Source: Psychroserpens luteolus (lineage in GTDB: Bacteria > Bacteroidota > Bacteroidia > Flavobacteriales > Flavobacteriaceae). From it: a DNA stretch of 64,000 nucleotides. The stretch spans positions 1,116,001 through 1,180,000 of the forward strand of contig NZ_JAHVXI010000001.1 of NCBI RefSeq assembly GCF_021032705.1, given 5' to 3'. Numbering within the stretch: the first letter of the stretch is position 1; each line of letters starts with the position of its first letter. The notes under the pieces were generated by a model. That model was given only the letters and a program-made list of their open reading frames with translations. It searched no databases and was not told the DNA's origin. The position numbers and the translations under genes are program-made. Positions 8,293 to 17,359 of this stretch are shown piece after piece.

Positions 8293-11121
8293 TTAAAACT
8301 TATAGCTATATCCAAGAGATATTTCAGTGCCTGGTTCTCTAACTGAGAATAACTGATCTCTGGTTCCAAAAGACACATAGTCACTTTGTCTTTTACTATT
8401 TAAAATGTTGGACACTTTAAAATCTATAGAAGACCTTCTATCTTCTCCAAAAGCTTTGTTTAATGTGAAGTTCAAACTGTTAAAAGGTTTAGTGTATACA
8501 TCAGGAACTAATCCAATACCAACAACCTCAAGTGTTTCTCCTTGTACATTATAGAATAATCCCGTTTGAAAACCAGAATCTTGGTCGTTATAGTCTAAAC
8601 CGAAATTAATAAGAAATGGTGCTTGACCTTGTAAGTCTCTTTCTCTATCAACACTTTCACCATCTCTTGCCGCTAATTGCCTGCTTTGAAATTCTGCATC
8701 AGACATAGTTAGTTCAGATGTAATAAAAGACACATTTGCATTAAACTTTAATTTATTTAAACCATCAGTGATAAATCCTAGACGTTGTCTCACTTCAAAT
8801 TCCACACCATAAACTTTAGCATTACCTAAGTTAGCTACTGTTAGCTGAGTTGGTGCTTGTAAAAAGAATGACTGCTCAATAGGGTCTTTAAAATCTTTAT
8901 AGAAACCACTTATAGCAAACATTTGACCATTCTCTCCAAAACGCTCATATCTCAAATCAAAATTATTCACGTACGTTGGTACTAAGTTGATGTTACCAAT
9001 GAATAAACGGTTAGTAATAGGGTCGAAGATTCTAGCAACCGACGATTCTTTAAAAGAAGGACGCGCAGTTGTGCGAGAATATGATGTTCTTACATTAGAA
9101 TTATCATTAACCGAATAGATTAAGTTAGCCGAAGGAAAAAGATCAAACTCATCTAATATTGATGCTCTATTAAATTGTGTTTCATTGTTTTGTCCAGTGT
9201 AAAACGATTTAAAAAGTTCGGTTCTAATACCTACAACTGTTTTAAGTTTTTCAGTAACATTAAACTCGGCAGAAATGTATGTCGCACCAATATTCTGTTC
9301 ACCTTCATAAGCATCGATTGGGTTAAATTGATCACCAAAAACTAAGAATGTTCCCGAATCTGTAGTTGGATTCCATACGTTTTCTGATGCCAATAAGTTG
9401 TCGGCATTTCCATCTGCAACAAAGGAATCGTCACCTTGTATATTGAATGTGTAATCGTCAATGCTGAAATCTCTAAACTTATAAGTGTAAGCGCCTCCAA
9501 ATTTTAGTTTTCCAGGTCTACCAAAGATGTCAATCGTTTTGTCTAAATCAACTTTACCAGCCCAGTTTTCTTCAATAAGATTTCTCCACAATTGAATTGG
9601 AAATGTAGAAGCCGACGGACTCACAAAGAATTGACCTTCTCCAGACTGTTGGAATGGTGTAATTCTGTGAGCTTTGTCCATAACTTTTGAAAATGTTGGC
9701 GATAGTTTCCATTCTAAATTAAACGCATTCTCATCATCACTTAACCTGTGCTTTCCGTTAAGTAATAAGTTTGTGATCGAACGCTCCGTATAGGTTAATG
9801 AGTTTTTTACTAAAGGCTCAATTCCGCCTCCAACACCATCTTGTGATATATCTTGTTCAAAAAAACCAGCCGTTGATTCTCCATTTTGAATATGTAAGAA
9901 ATTGGCTTTGTATTTAGATTTATCGGTTTTATAAGTTAAGCCAAGCATTCCATTAAGGATGACATTATTGATTCCTTCTGATCCTCTTGAATCTAAAACA
10001 GAACTTAAGTCGTTAACTGAAGAATCATTAAAGTTCTTGACAAAGGCACCATCGTTTCTGTTTTCATAAAACGTAGTTTCGTTTTTATAAGAAAATGAAG
10101 CTTGATACCCTAATTTATGATCTCCAACATCGTATTGATTTCCTAGGGTGAAACCAATATCAAAGTTCATTCCGCTAGTTTCTTGTTTTGCTTGTAATTC
10201 CTTCTGAAATCTATTAGTTAAGGATGTTAACAATAATCTGTTTTCAAATGTACCAGGAATAGGTTGGTATCTATGTATTGGAAGATCTCTCGTCCCATCA
10301 TCAAAACCAAAAAAATCAGTATCACTTCCAGTATAAGTAAGATACTTATCATTAAAGTGCATATCAGGATTATAAGAAGTACCTACTGAAAGCGTATACT
10401 CAGGTTTTGTAGGGAAGTCTTTAGTGACAATATCTACAATACCACCAGTAAAATCTGCTGGATATTCTGCAGATGCCGATTTCAGTACTATAACATTATC
10501 TAATATGTTCGTTGGGAATAAATCCATTTGAATCGTATTTCTATCTGGATCTAAACCAGGAATGTCAATACCATTTAAGATAGATTTCGTATAACGGTCA
10601 CCCAAACCGCGAACATAAACGTATTTTCCACCTTCAATTGAAACACCAGGAACGCTTTTAACAGCACTGGCAAGGTTGCCTGCACCAGAACTTTTTATTG
10701 ACTGGGCCGATAATCCATCTAATACAACCACAGATTTCTTTTGTAAATTTAAAACTGAGTTTTCAGTATTACGCTTTACAGAGGTTTGAATAATTACCGT
10801 ATCTAATGAATTTGTTTCTAAAGTCACATCAAGATTAGTAACTTCTCCAGCCTTAATGACAATGTCTGTTATTTCTTGAGTGTTATATCCAACAAATGAA
10901 AAGACTAAGGTGTAGGTCCCCGGTTCTAATTCTAATTCGTATTTCCCATCAAAATCAGAAGTGGTTCCAGTAGTAGTTCCTTTTACTAAGATATTAGCAA
11001 AGGCCATTGGTTCTACAAACTCACCATCAATGACGTTTCCAGCGACTGTTCCTTTTTGAGCATTAACAAGACCAACACTTATAAATAGAAAGAAAAGAAG
11101 GGAGTAAATGTTTTTATGCAT
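8293..11121 (-). CDS. TonB-dependent outer membrane receptor with N-terminal CarboxypepD_reg domain
   Basis: 942 aa outer-membrane active transporter. Signal peptide MHKNIYSLLFFLFISVGLVNAQ; carboxypeptidase-like beta-sandwich at about 24-110 (GTVAGNVIDGEFVEPMAFANILVKGTTTGTTSDFDGKY); plug domain at about 130-235 (SVPGVSIEGGKYVYVRGLGDRY, then SAEYPADFTGGIVDIVTKDF); then a 22-strand barrel ending in Phe (ISLGYSYKF). It is not a SusC: no SusD partner and no SusC-type GxxVxIxTKxG region. Instead it is paired with a beta-helix lipoprotein immediately upstream, a pairing often seen in Bacteroidota. The nearby phosphate porin, transporter and a Pho-like repeat upstream of the lipoprotein suggest a role with phosphate-containing substrates; this is inference. 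Confidence 0.92.
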   Translation of the reverse strand: MHKNIYSLLFFLFISVGLVNAQKGTVAGNVIDGEFVEPMAFANILVKGTTTGTTSDFDGKYELELEPGTYTLVFSFVGYNTQEITDIVIKAGEVTNLDVTLETNSLDTVIIQTSVKRNTENSVLNLQKKSVVVLDGLSAQSIKSSGAGNLASAVKSVPGVSIEGGKYVYVRGLGDRYTKSILNGIDIPGLDPDRNTIQMDLFPTNILDNVIVLKSASAEYPADFTGGIVDIVTKDFPTKPEYTLSVGTSYNPDMHFNDKYLTYTGSDTDFFGFDDGTRDLPIHRYQPIPGTFENRLLLTSLTNRFQKELQAKQETSGMNFDIGFTLGNQYDVGDHKLGYQASFSYKNETTFYENRNDGAFVKNFNDSSVNDLSSVLDSRGSEGINNVILNGMLGLTYKTDKSKYKANFLHIQNGESTAGFFEQDISQDGVGGGIEPLVKNSLTYTERSITNLLLNGKHRLSDDENAFNLEWKLSPTFSKVMDKAHRITPFQQSGEGQFFVSPSASTFPIQLWRNLIEENWAGKVDLDKTIDIFGRPGKLKFGGAYTYKFRDFSIDDYTFNIQGDDSFVADGNADNLLASENVWNPTTDSGTFLVFGDQFNPIDAYEGEQNIGATYISAEFNVTEKLKTVVGIRTELFKSFYTGQNNETQFNRASILDEFDLFPSANLIYSVNDNSNVRTSYSRTTARPSFKESSVARIFDPITNRLFIGNINLVPTYVNNFDLRYERFGENGQMFAISGFYKDFKDPIEQSFFLQAPTQLTVANLGNAKVYGVEFEVRQRLGFITDGLNKLKFNANVSFITSELTMSDAEFQSRQLAARDGESVDRERDLQGQAPFLINFGLDYNDQDSGFQTGLFYNVQGETLEVVGIGLVPDVYTKPFNSLNFTLNKAFGEDRRSSIDFKVSNILNSKRQSDYVSFGTRDQLFSVREPGTEISLGYSYKF

Positions 11122-11140
11122 GATTATTTAATTATTGAAA

Positions 11141-11170
11141 CTATTGCTCACCTTAATTGGTGAGCAATAG
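11141..11170 (-). promoter_or_regulatory. Intercistronic hairpin between lipoprotein and TonB receptor
   Basis: Perfect 12-bp stem CTATTGCTCACC (11141-11152) with GGTGAGCAATAG (11159-11170) and a 6-nt loop, in the 83-bp gap of the two-gene unit. No good U run follows on the minus strand, so it looks like an RNA processing, stabilising or partial-termination element that sets the ratio of the two products. Confidence 0.6.
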
Positions 11171-11204
11171 CTTTGTTTTCAAACTATATGGTTTGATTAT
11201 TTTT

Positions 11205-12473
11205 TTAGAATCCTAAGTTGCCAGCATTGTTAGCATAAGTCCAACTTAAGCTAGACGTTGTAGCACCAACAGTATTAGCACCTTCAGTTACAGCTGTAGC
11301 AGTAGCACCAAATCCAGTAACCATAACTGTTTCAGCTTTATTTACGAAAATGCTAGTCACATCTGTAACACCTGTAGGTAATACAATTTCCCAAGCTCCA
11401 AAGGTTAGGTCTCCTGTATTGTAGTTTGTTGCAACACCATCATTATCTAACTCAACATCTGAAGAATCTTTAAATCCGAAAGCATAAATATTAGTTGTGA
11501 ATCCTGTAGCACCAGATCTGTAATCGGCATATTCACCATTTTCAGTAACAGTATTACCAATAATAGTTGCATTTTGTAATGTAAATGATCCTGTTGCCGA
11601 ACCTTCAGGTCCATCGATTTCGAAAGCATGATCAGAGAAATCTCCTAAAACAACAACCGCATTATCGATTGTACCAGAATACGCTTGATCAATATCTAAA
11701 GCGTCATCACCTTGAGCCCATACTAATAGGTTAGAAGCATTTACTGTTCCTCCAAAAAATTCAATACCATCATCAACATTAGCAACGACTTCAATATTGT
11801 TGATTATTGTTCCATTACCAACACCACCTAAAGTTAAACCGTTGATTTCATTTCCTTCACCAATTAAAGCACCTCCATGACGAATAGATATATATGATAA
11901 TACTCCTGAGTTATCAGCAGCATCTGCACCTCCATAAAGTCCGAAAGTGTCATCGGCAGGAATTCCTTCTATTTGAGCTTCTGTAATATCTCCTGAGAAC
12001 GAACAAGGTGCATTACCTAATACGATTAAACCTCCCCAAAGCCCTCTATCATTTTCATCTAAGTTGGTGCCAGCAGTTTCACCACAAGTAATATTGTCAC
12101 TTGTAGATGTGAAGATTATTGGCTCAGACGCTGTACCTACCGCATTTATTTGTGCACCTCTGGCAACAATTAAAGCAGAAGCTAAAGATCCTGTTCCAGG
12201 TGTTCCTTTTATAATAGTTCCAGCTTCAATGGTCAAAATAGCACCATTGTCAACCACCACTTTTTGGTTTAATTGATAGATGTTATCGTTTGTCCATGTT
12301 GTATTTTGCGTAATAGCTCCAGTTACTGATACTATTGGACAGTCATCACCATTTCCATTTCCATTTTGAATAATAGTAATTTCTTCAATGATAATAGGCG
12401 TGTCGTCATCTTTAAAACATCCCGTAAATACTAGAGAAGAAGCGATTAATGCAGATAATACTAATTTTTTCAT
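11205..12473 (-). CDS. Surface/periplasmic lipoprotein with beta-helix repeats, partner of the TonB receptor
   Basis: 422 aa. Lipoprotein signal peptide MKKLVLSALIASSLVFTGC (Cys 19), followed by acidic residues and a Gly/Asn linker. The body is a right-handed parallel beta-helix: GTIIKGTPGTGSLASALIVARGAQINAVG, RGLWGGLIVLGNAP, SYISIRHGGALIGEGNEINGLTLGGVGNGTIINNIEV, and so on, up to about residue 330. First gene of the unit with the TonB receptor. In this phylum similar pairs are annotated only as hypothetical; by position it may be a surface-exposed substrate-capture lipoprotein playing the part SusD plays for SusC. Substrate unknown. Confidence 0.8.
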   Translation of the reverse strand: MKKLVLSALIASSLVFTGCFKDDDTPIIIEEITIIQNGNGNGDDCPIVSVTGAITQNTTWTNDNIYQLNQKVVVDNGAILTIEAGTIIKGTPGTGSLASALIVARGAQINAVGTASEPIIFTSTSDNITCGETAGTNLDENDRGLWGGLIVLGNAPCSFSGDITEAQIEGIPADDTFGLYGGADAADNSGVLSYISIRHGGALIGEGNEINGLTLGGVGNGTIINNIEVVANVDDGIEFFGGTVNASNLLVWAQGDDALDIDQAYSGTIDNAVVVLGDFSDHAFEIDGPEGSATGSFTLQNATIIGNTVTENGEYADYRSGATGFTTNIYAFGFKDSSDVELDNDGVATNYNTGDLTFGAWEIVLPTGVTDVTSIFVNKAETVMVTGFGATATAVTEGANTVGATTSSLSWTYANNAGNLGF

Positions 12474-12577
12474 GATTATTTTTTTAAATAGTTTTTATGT
12501 TCTTTTAGTAATGGTGCAAAGATGATTGCATAATGTAAAGTCAAGGTTAAGTTGATATTAAACCTAAATCATAAAAC

Positions 12578-12595
12578 CGTTAATTAAGTGTTATG
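12578..12595. promoter_or_regulatory. Possible Pho box upstream of the lipoprotein/TonB receptor unit
   Basis: CGTTA at 12578 and TGTTA at 12589, 11 bp apart, about 105 bp before the lipoprotein ATG and in the shared upstream region with dgt. Same orientation as the repeats before the porin and PiT genes. Confidence 0.3.
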
Positions 12596-12674
12596 AGAAA
12601 TTGCTATTTTTTGTTAATTCGAAACATTAAATTAACATTGAAATAGTTTATCTTGCTGCTGCTAAAACGATACT

Positions 12675-14018
12675 ATGAATTGGGAACAATTACTCTCCTT
12701 AAAACGATTTGGAGATACTCATAAACGCTTACGAAAAGAACAAGATGAAACACGATTAGGCTTTGAGGTTGATTATGATCGTATTATATTTTCTTCAGAA
12801 TTTAGAAGCTTACAAGATAAGACACAAGTAGTACCTTTATCTAAAACCGATTTTGTTCACACGCGATTAACCCATAGTTTGGAAGTGAGTGTTGTTGGAC
12901 GATCCTTAGGCCGTAAAGTAGGACAGAAATTATTAGAAAAACATCCGCATTTAAGAGACGTTCATGGCTATCAGATTAATGATTTTGGAGCTATAGTTGC
13001 GGCCGCAGCATTAGCACACGATATTGGAAATCCGCCTTTTGGACATTCAGGAGAAAAAGCTATTGGAGAATTTTTTAAAACAGGAGAGGGTCGTTATTTT
13101 GAAGATCAATTAACAGCAAAACAATATGAAGACCTATGCAGTTTTGAAGGTAATGCTAACGGATTTAAAATTTTAACCGAAAGTAGAAAAGGACGTATAG
13201 GTGGTTTGCGTTTAAGTTATGCAACACTTGGTGCTTTTACAAAGTACCCTAAAGAATCGCTTCCCAAAAAACCAACAAAACATATAGCCGATAAGAAGTA
13301 TGGTTTTTTTCAAAATGAAAAAGATCTCTTTCAAGATATTGCTGAAGAATTAGGTTTGGTAAAAAGAGGAAGCGACAATGATGTGAGTTATTGTAGACAT
13401 CCATTGGTATATTTGGTTGAGGCAGCTGATGATATTTGTTATACGATTATAGATTTTGAGGATGGTATCAATTTAGGACTAATTCAAGAAGAGTACGCCT
13501 TAGAATATTTAATCAACTTGGTGCGTGACTCGATCCAGACCAAAACTTATAATGCGCTAGAAAGTACTCAAGACAGATTAAGTTATTTACGAGCATTGGC
13601 CATTAATACACTTATAAGTGAAGCTGTTGATATTTTTATGGAGCATGAAGAAGCAATCCTATCAGGAGAGTTCTCGAAAGCACTTATAGATTACAGCGAT
13701 TATGAAGCGCAAATAAAAGATATCATTACCTTAAGTATTAGTAATGTGTATCAATCTACAGAGGTGGTTGATAAAGAAATCGTGGGTTATAAAGTCATAA
13801 ATGAACTTCTCACTGTTTTTAGTAAATCGGTAGTTAATAATCTACAAAATAATGTATCTAACTTTGATAAATTGATATTAAAGTCAATAAAAGATCATGT
13901 CGATCTCGAAAAGGACAATCTTTATGATAGTTTGTTATCAGTTTGCTTTTATGTTTCAAAAATGTCAGACTCTAATGCAATTTTAACATATCAAAAATTA
14001 AAGGGTAATCACCTGTAA
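12675..14018 (+). CDS. dgt: Deoxyguanosinetriphosphate triphosphohydrolase (HD superfamily)
   Basis: 447 aa cytoplasmic dNTP triphosphohydrolase that splits dGTP (and in the wider family other dNTPs) to deoxynucleoside and tripolyphosphate. Metal-binding HD motif seen: His 62 within VHTRLTHSLEVS, His 115-Asp 116 in AHDIGNPPFGHSGE, and a downstream Asp in EAADDICYTIIDFEDG. The N-terminal LLSLKRFGDTHKRLRKEQDETRLGFEVDYDRIIFSSEFRSLQDKTQV is typical. Length agrees with long Dgt-type proteins. Single gene, divergent from the lipoprotein unit. Confidence 0.93.
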   Translation: MNWEQLLSLKRFGDTHKRLRKEQDETRLGFEVDYDRIIFSSEFRSLQDKTQVVPLSKTDFVHTRLTHSLEVSVVGRSLGRKVGQKLLEKHPHLRDVHGYQINDFGAIVAAAALAHDIGNPPFGHSGEKAIGEFFKTGEGRYFEDQLTAKQYEDLCSFEGNANGFKILTESRKGRIGGLRLSYATLGAFTKYPKESLPKKPTKHIADKKYGFFQNEKDLFQDIAEELGLVKRGSDNDVSYCRHPLVYLVEAADDICYTIIDFEDGINLGLIQEEYALEYLINLVRDSIQTKTYNALESTQDRLSYLRALAINTLISEAVDIFMEHEEAILSGEFSKALIDYSDYEAQIKDIITLSISNVYQSTEVVDKEIVGYKVINELLTVFSKSVVNNLQNNVSNFDKLILKSIKDHVDLEKDNLYDSLLSVCFYVSKMSDSNAILTYQKLKGNHL

Positions 14019-14175
14019 TTCAACATGTTGTTTTGGTATTTATGATGGTGTTGATAGAAGTGTTGATAATTATTCTTTAGTGTAAATAAATACTGACATT
14101 TATGTGTGATATTTGGCATCTTAAAGGGAAGAAGCTCACGAATTCCTTTTTATTTAATGCATTTCATCGATTAAA
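14019..14175 (+). other. Gap between dgt and the small membrane peptide
   Basis: No reading frame with coding character and no strong terminator hairpin seen; AT-rich spacer. Confidence 0.5.
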
Positions 14176-14206
14176 TTTGTATTTTAACGATAATTAGCTA
14201 TATTTG
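14176..14206 (+). promoter_or_regulatory. Bacteroidota-type promoter of the 58-aa gene
   Basis: TTTG at 14176-14179, 19 nt, TATATTTG at 14199-14206; ATG 28 nt further. A near-perfect match, which argues that the small gene is real. Confidence 0.8.
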
Positions 14207-14234
14207 TTTAACCTAATCTTTTAAACCTACACAG

Positions 14235-14411
14235 ATGAAAAAGAATATTCTTGGAGCTGCAGTGATTTTTTTCGTAACACTAGCGTTCTTGTTAATGATT
14301 GATGATATTACTAGTAATGGTAATCACCAGCCACAGCAACAGACTAATGTTCAGGTTTACGATGTAAATGAGCAGCCAGATATTGCTACTACTGACGAAG
14401 AGGAGCAATAG
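14235..14411 (+). CDS. Small single-span membrane protein, 58 aa
   Basis: Translated directly: MKKNILGAAVIFFVTLAFLL then MIDDITSNGNH, a Gln-rich stretch and an acidic end TTDEEEQ. One N-terminal hydrophobic segment (about residues 5-22), positive before and acidic after it, so probably anchored with the C-terminal tail in the periplasm. It has its own consensus promoter. Its last 23 bp overlap the 3' end of dxs on the other strand, so no separate terminator is visible. No family recognised. Confidence 0.65.
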   Translation: MKKNILGAAVIFFVTLAFLLMIDDITSNGNHQPQQQTNVQVYDVNEQPDIATTDEEEQ

Positions 14412-16170
14412 ATTTAAACAAAAGACTTAAACTTTCGACATCAATCTCTACAGATTGATGTTGTTGTTTTATAGAGGCATGTTCAATGAAATGATCTGGG
14501 ATGCCTAATGTTCTTACAGGTGTATTATAATTGTTTTTTGAAGCAAATTCTAAAATAGCACTTCCAAATCCGCCCACCACTGTACCATCCTCGACAGTTA
14601 TAATTTCCTGATACGTAGTGAAAATCTTATGTAATAGTGTTTCATCAAGCGGCTTTACAAATCGCATATCATAATGAGAAATATAGTCATCACTTTCACA
14701 ATTAATAATAGCGTTTTCAACATTGGATGAAATTGATCCAATGGTTAAAACAGCTAAATAATGTCCTTTTTTAAGTTGAACACCTTCTCCAATTTTAAGT
14801 TCTGAAAATGGCTGTTTCCAATCCATGATATGTCCACGTCCTCTAGGATATCTTATTGCAATTGGATGATCCAAACCTAACTGAGCTGTATACATAATAT
14901 TGCGTAATTCGATTTCATTACGAGGTGCAAAAACGATCATATTCGGAATACATCTTAAATACGCCAAATCAAAAACACCATGATGTGTCGCACCATCTTC
15001 ACCTACCAATCCTGATCGATCTAAACAGAAAATAACCGGAAGATTTTGTAGTGCAACGTCATGAATCACTTGGTCATAAGCGCGTTGTAAAAATGTAGAA
15101 TAGATATTACAAAACGGAATCAAACCTTGAGTGGTCATTCCAGCTGCTAAGGTCACCGCATGTTGCTCAGCAATTCCAACATCGAATGCACGATCTGGAA
15201 TTTGCTCCATCATAAACTTTAAAGAACTTCCTGTAGGCATAGCTGGTGTAATACCGACAATCTTTTTATTGTTTTTGGCCAACTCTACAATAGAATGACC
15301 AAAGACATCTTGAAATTTTGGAGCTTGCTGTCTAGAGGCAGATTTAGCATACACTTCTCCTGTATCTGGGTCGAATTTGCCTGGTGCATGATATTGTACT
15401 TGATTGTCTTCGGCTTGTTTGAGTCCTTTTCCTTTGGTGGTGATCACATGTAGAAACTTTGGACCTTTAACCGATTTTAATCGCTCTAATTCTGAAATCA
15501 AAGTCGTAAGATCATGACCATCTACAGGTCCTGAATAATCAAAATTTAAGGCTTCAAAAACATTGTCTTGTTTTTCCTTGCCTTTTTTGACATTGGTTAA
15601 ATACTGTTTTAAAGCACCAACACTTGGATCGATACCAATGGCATTATCATTTAAAATAACCAATAAATTAGCATCAGTAACACCAGCATGATTTAAACCT
15701 TCAAAAGCCATTCCACTAGCAATTGAAGCATCACCAATCACAGCAATGTGATGTTTATCTTCGCCTTTAAGTTGCGAAGCAATAGCCATTCCTAAAGCAG
15801 CAGAAATGGAAGTTGAAGAGTGTCCAACACCAAAGGCGTCGTATTCGCTTTCAGCACGTTTTGGAAATCCGCTAATTCCACCTTCTTGTCTGTTGGTATG
15901 GAAAATGTCTTTTCTGCCAGTTAGTATTTTATGTCCGTAAGCTTGATGCCCAACATCCCAAATAAGGAGATCTTCAGGTGTATTAAACACATAATGTAAC
16001 GCTAAGGTTAGTTCTACAACACCAAGACTTGCGCCTAAATGTCCTTCTTTAGTCGCCACAATATTGATAATAAACGCACGCAACTCTTTGGCAAGTTTTG
16101 GCAAGTCATCAAAATTTAATTGTCTTAAATCTTTAGGAAGATTGATATGGTCTAATAGTCGCTTTTGCAC
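14389..16170 (-). CDS. dxs: 1-deoxy-D-xylulose-5-phosphate synthase
   Basis: 593 aa thiamine-diphosphate enzyme joining pyruvate and glyceraldehyde 3-phosphate, first step of the MEP isoprenoid pathway. Seen: GHLGASLGVVELTLALHYVFNTPEDLLIWDVGHQAYGHKILTGR at the N-terminus, ThDP/Mg motif VIGDASIASGMAFEGLNHAG followed by NLLVILNDN, central VGIAEQHAVTLAAGM with the catalytic Glu, and DRSGLVGEDGATHHGVFD. Slightly shorter than the usual 620 aa. Lies 22 bp downstream of the TonB-like gene and is probably cotranscribed with it. Its 3' end overlaps the convergent 58-aa gene. Confidence 0.95.
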   Translation of the reverse strand: MQKRLLDHINLPKDLRQLNFDDLPKLAKELRAFIINIVATKEGHLGASLGVVELTLALHYVFNTPEDLLIWDVGHQAYGHKILTGRKDIFHTNRQEGGISGFPKRAESEYDAFGVGHSSTSISAALGMAIASQLKGEDKHHIAVIGDASIASGMAFEGLNHAGVTDANLLVILNDNAIGIDPSVGALKQYLTNVKKGKEKQDNVFEALNFDYSGPVDGHDLTTLISELERLKSVKGPKFLHVITTKGKGLKQAEDNQVQYHAPGKFDPDTGEVYAKSASRQQAPKFQDVFGHSIVELAKNNKKIVGITPAMPTGSSLKFMMEQIPDRAFDVGIAEQHAVTLAAGMTTQGLIPFCNIYSTFLQRAYDQVIHDVALQNLPVIFCLDRSGLVGEDGATHHGVFDLAYLRCIPNMIVFAPRNEIELRNIMYTAQLGLDHPIAIRYPRGRGHIMDWKQPFSELKIGEGVQLKKGHYLAVLTIGSISSNVENAIINCESDDYISHYDMRFVKPLDETLLHKIFTTYQEIITVEDGTVVGGFGSAILEFASKNNYNTPVRTLGIPDHFIEHASIKQQHQSVEIDVESLSLLFKSIAPLRQ

Positions 16171-16192
16171 AACACAAAAATACGAGAATTAA

Positions 16193-17167
16193 TTAGTCTT
16201 TAACTTCGAAAATTATTGGTAAGCTATAAATCATTTCAATAGGTTTACCTTCATGTTTTGGAGGAACAAATTGCGGTAATAACTTAATGACACGGATTGC
16301 CTCTTTTTCTAATAACAAATTTGAACCTCTAGTTTTTATGTCTTTTGTATAACCATCTCTATCTATTGTAAATTGTACATATATTTTTTGTCTTCCAGAT
16401 AGGTCTAAACAAAGTTGTGGATTAATTAGAAAATTGTCATTTACTATATTTGATATTTTCTGTTGAAAAAATTCTCTTTTTTCTTTTATGTCGAGATTTT
16501 TTGGAGTGTCTTTGAATTCAGGTGGACTTTGAACGGTAAATAAACCAACGGTAACCTCATCATGAATTCTCATTTCACCTTCAACCTCAGGATATTCAGG
16601 TTCAATAATTAAATCTACAGGAATGGGATCTCGTGTATTGTCTATAATTTCACCAGTAACAATCATGCCATTTATGACAGGTTTAGGCGGAGGAGGAATT
16701 TGTTTTTTTAGATTGACACTATCTGTTTTGACTTTTGGTTTACAAGTTGCAGTAGAGTCTAATTGTTGTTTTAATTCTACTTCAGCAGAATCTATTTTAA
16801 GTTCTATAATCTCAACACTTTCAATTTTTTTAACACGACCATTTTCATCAGAACAACTAAAAAGTGATGTTCCCATGACCAAAAGTAAAGCTAATAAAAA
16901 CAGTTTATGAAAACTCATATGCTGTTCAAATACCGTTTCCGACACCTGTAAATTAATAGCATCTAACTGGTTTTGTTTAATATGCCCACAAATGCGTTGG
17001 TCTTTATTATGATGAATAAAGGCTTGAACTTCATTCATGTTCATTTTGGTGAAGTCGACAACCGTTTTAGAGCAAGATTGGCAAAAGCGTCCTTTTTCGT
17101 TTGGTGTCATTTTAGACCAGTTTTCGTGACAAGGTTTGGGAATTGAGATAGCGTAGCGTGATTTCAT
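16193..17167 (-). CDS. TonB-like energy transducer with N-terminal cytoplasmic Cys cluster
   Basis: 324 aa. N-terminal region of about 80 residues holds IPKPCHENWSKMTPNEKGRFCQSCSKTVVDFT (Cys 13, His 14, Cys 29, Cys 32), a putative metal-binding motif shared by many Bacteroidota proteins. One membrane span at about 84-105, then a periplasmic linker with a short Pro run (PPPPKP), and a C-terminal TonB-type domain (about 245-324) with INPQLCLDLSGRQKIYVQFTIDRDGYTKDI and VIKLLPQFVPPKHEGKPIEM. It could couple the proton motive force to outer-membrane receptors. No ExbB/ExbD adjacent; those are at 46.8-49.2 kb. Upstream of dxs in the same orientation. Confidence 0.8.
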   Translation of the reverse strand: MKSRYAISIPKPCHENWSKMTPNEKGRFCQSCSKTVVDFTKMNMNEVQAFIHHNKDQRICGHIKQNQLDAINLQVSETVFEQHMSFHKLFLLALLLVMGTSLFSCSDENGRVKKIESVEIIELKIDSAEVELKQQLDSTATCKPKVKTDSVNLKKQIPPPPKPVINGMIVTGEIIDNTRDPIPVDLIIEPEYPEVEGEMRIHDEVTVGLFTVQSPPEFKDTPKNLDIKEKREFFQQKISNIVNDNFLINPQLCLDLSGRQKIYVQFTIDRDGYTKDIKTRGSNLLLEKEAIRVIKLLPQFVPPKHEGKPIEMIYSLPIIFEVKD

Positions 17168-17359
17168 AGTGTTATGATTTCTAGAATAGTATCAAATTTC
17201 TTGCCGATTTGTATTTCATTAAATGATAATAGAAAAGCACTATTATAGGAGATTAAAATAACGTAGGAAAATAACGACAAAAAATTATGGCTTTGAAGTT
17301 TTTTTGATGTATATTTAGTTGCCTCTTTTATTTTTTTTTAACCATTAAACCCAAATCTC

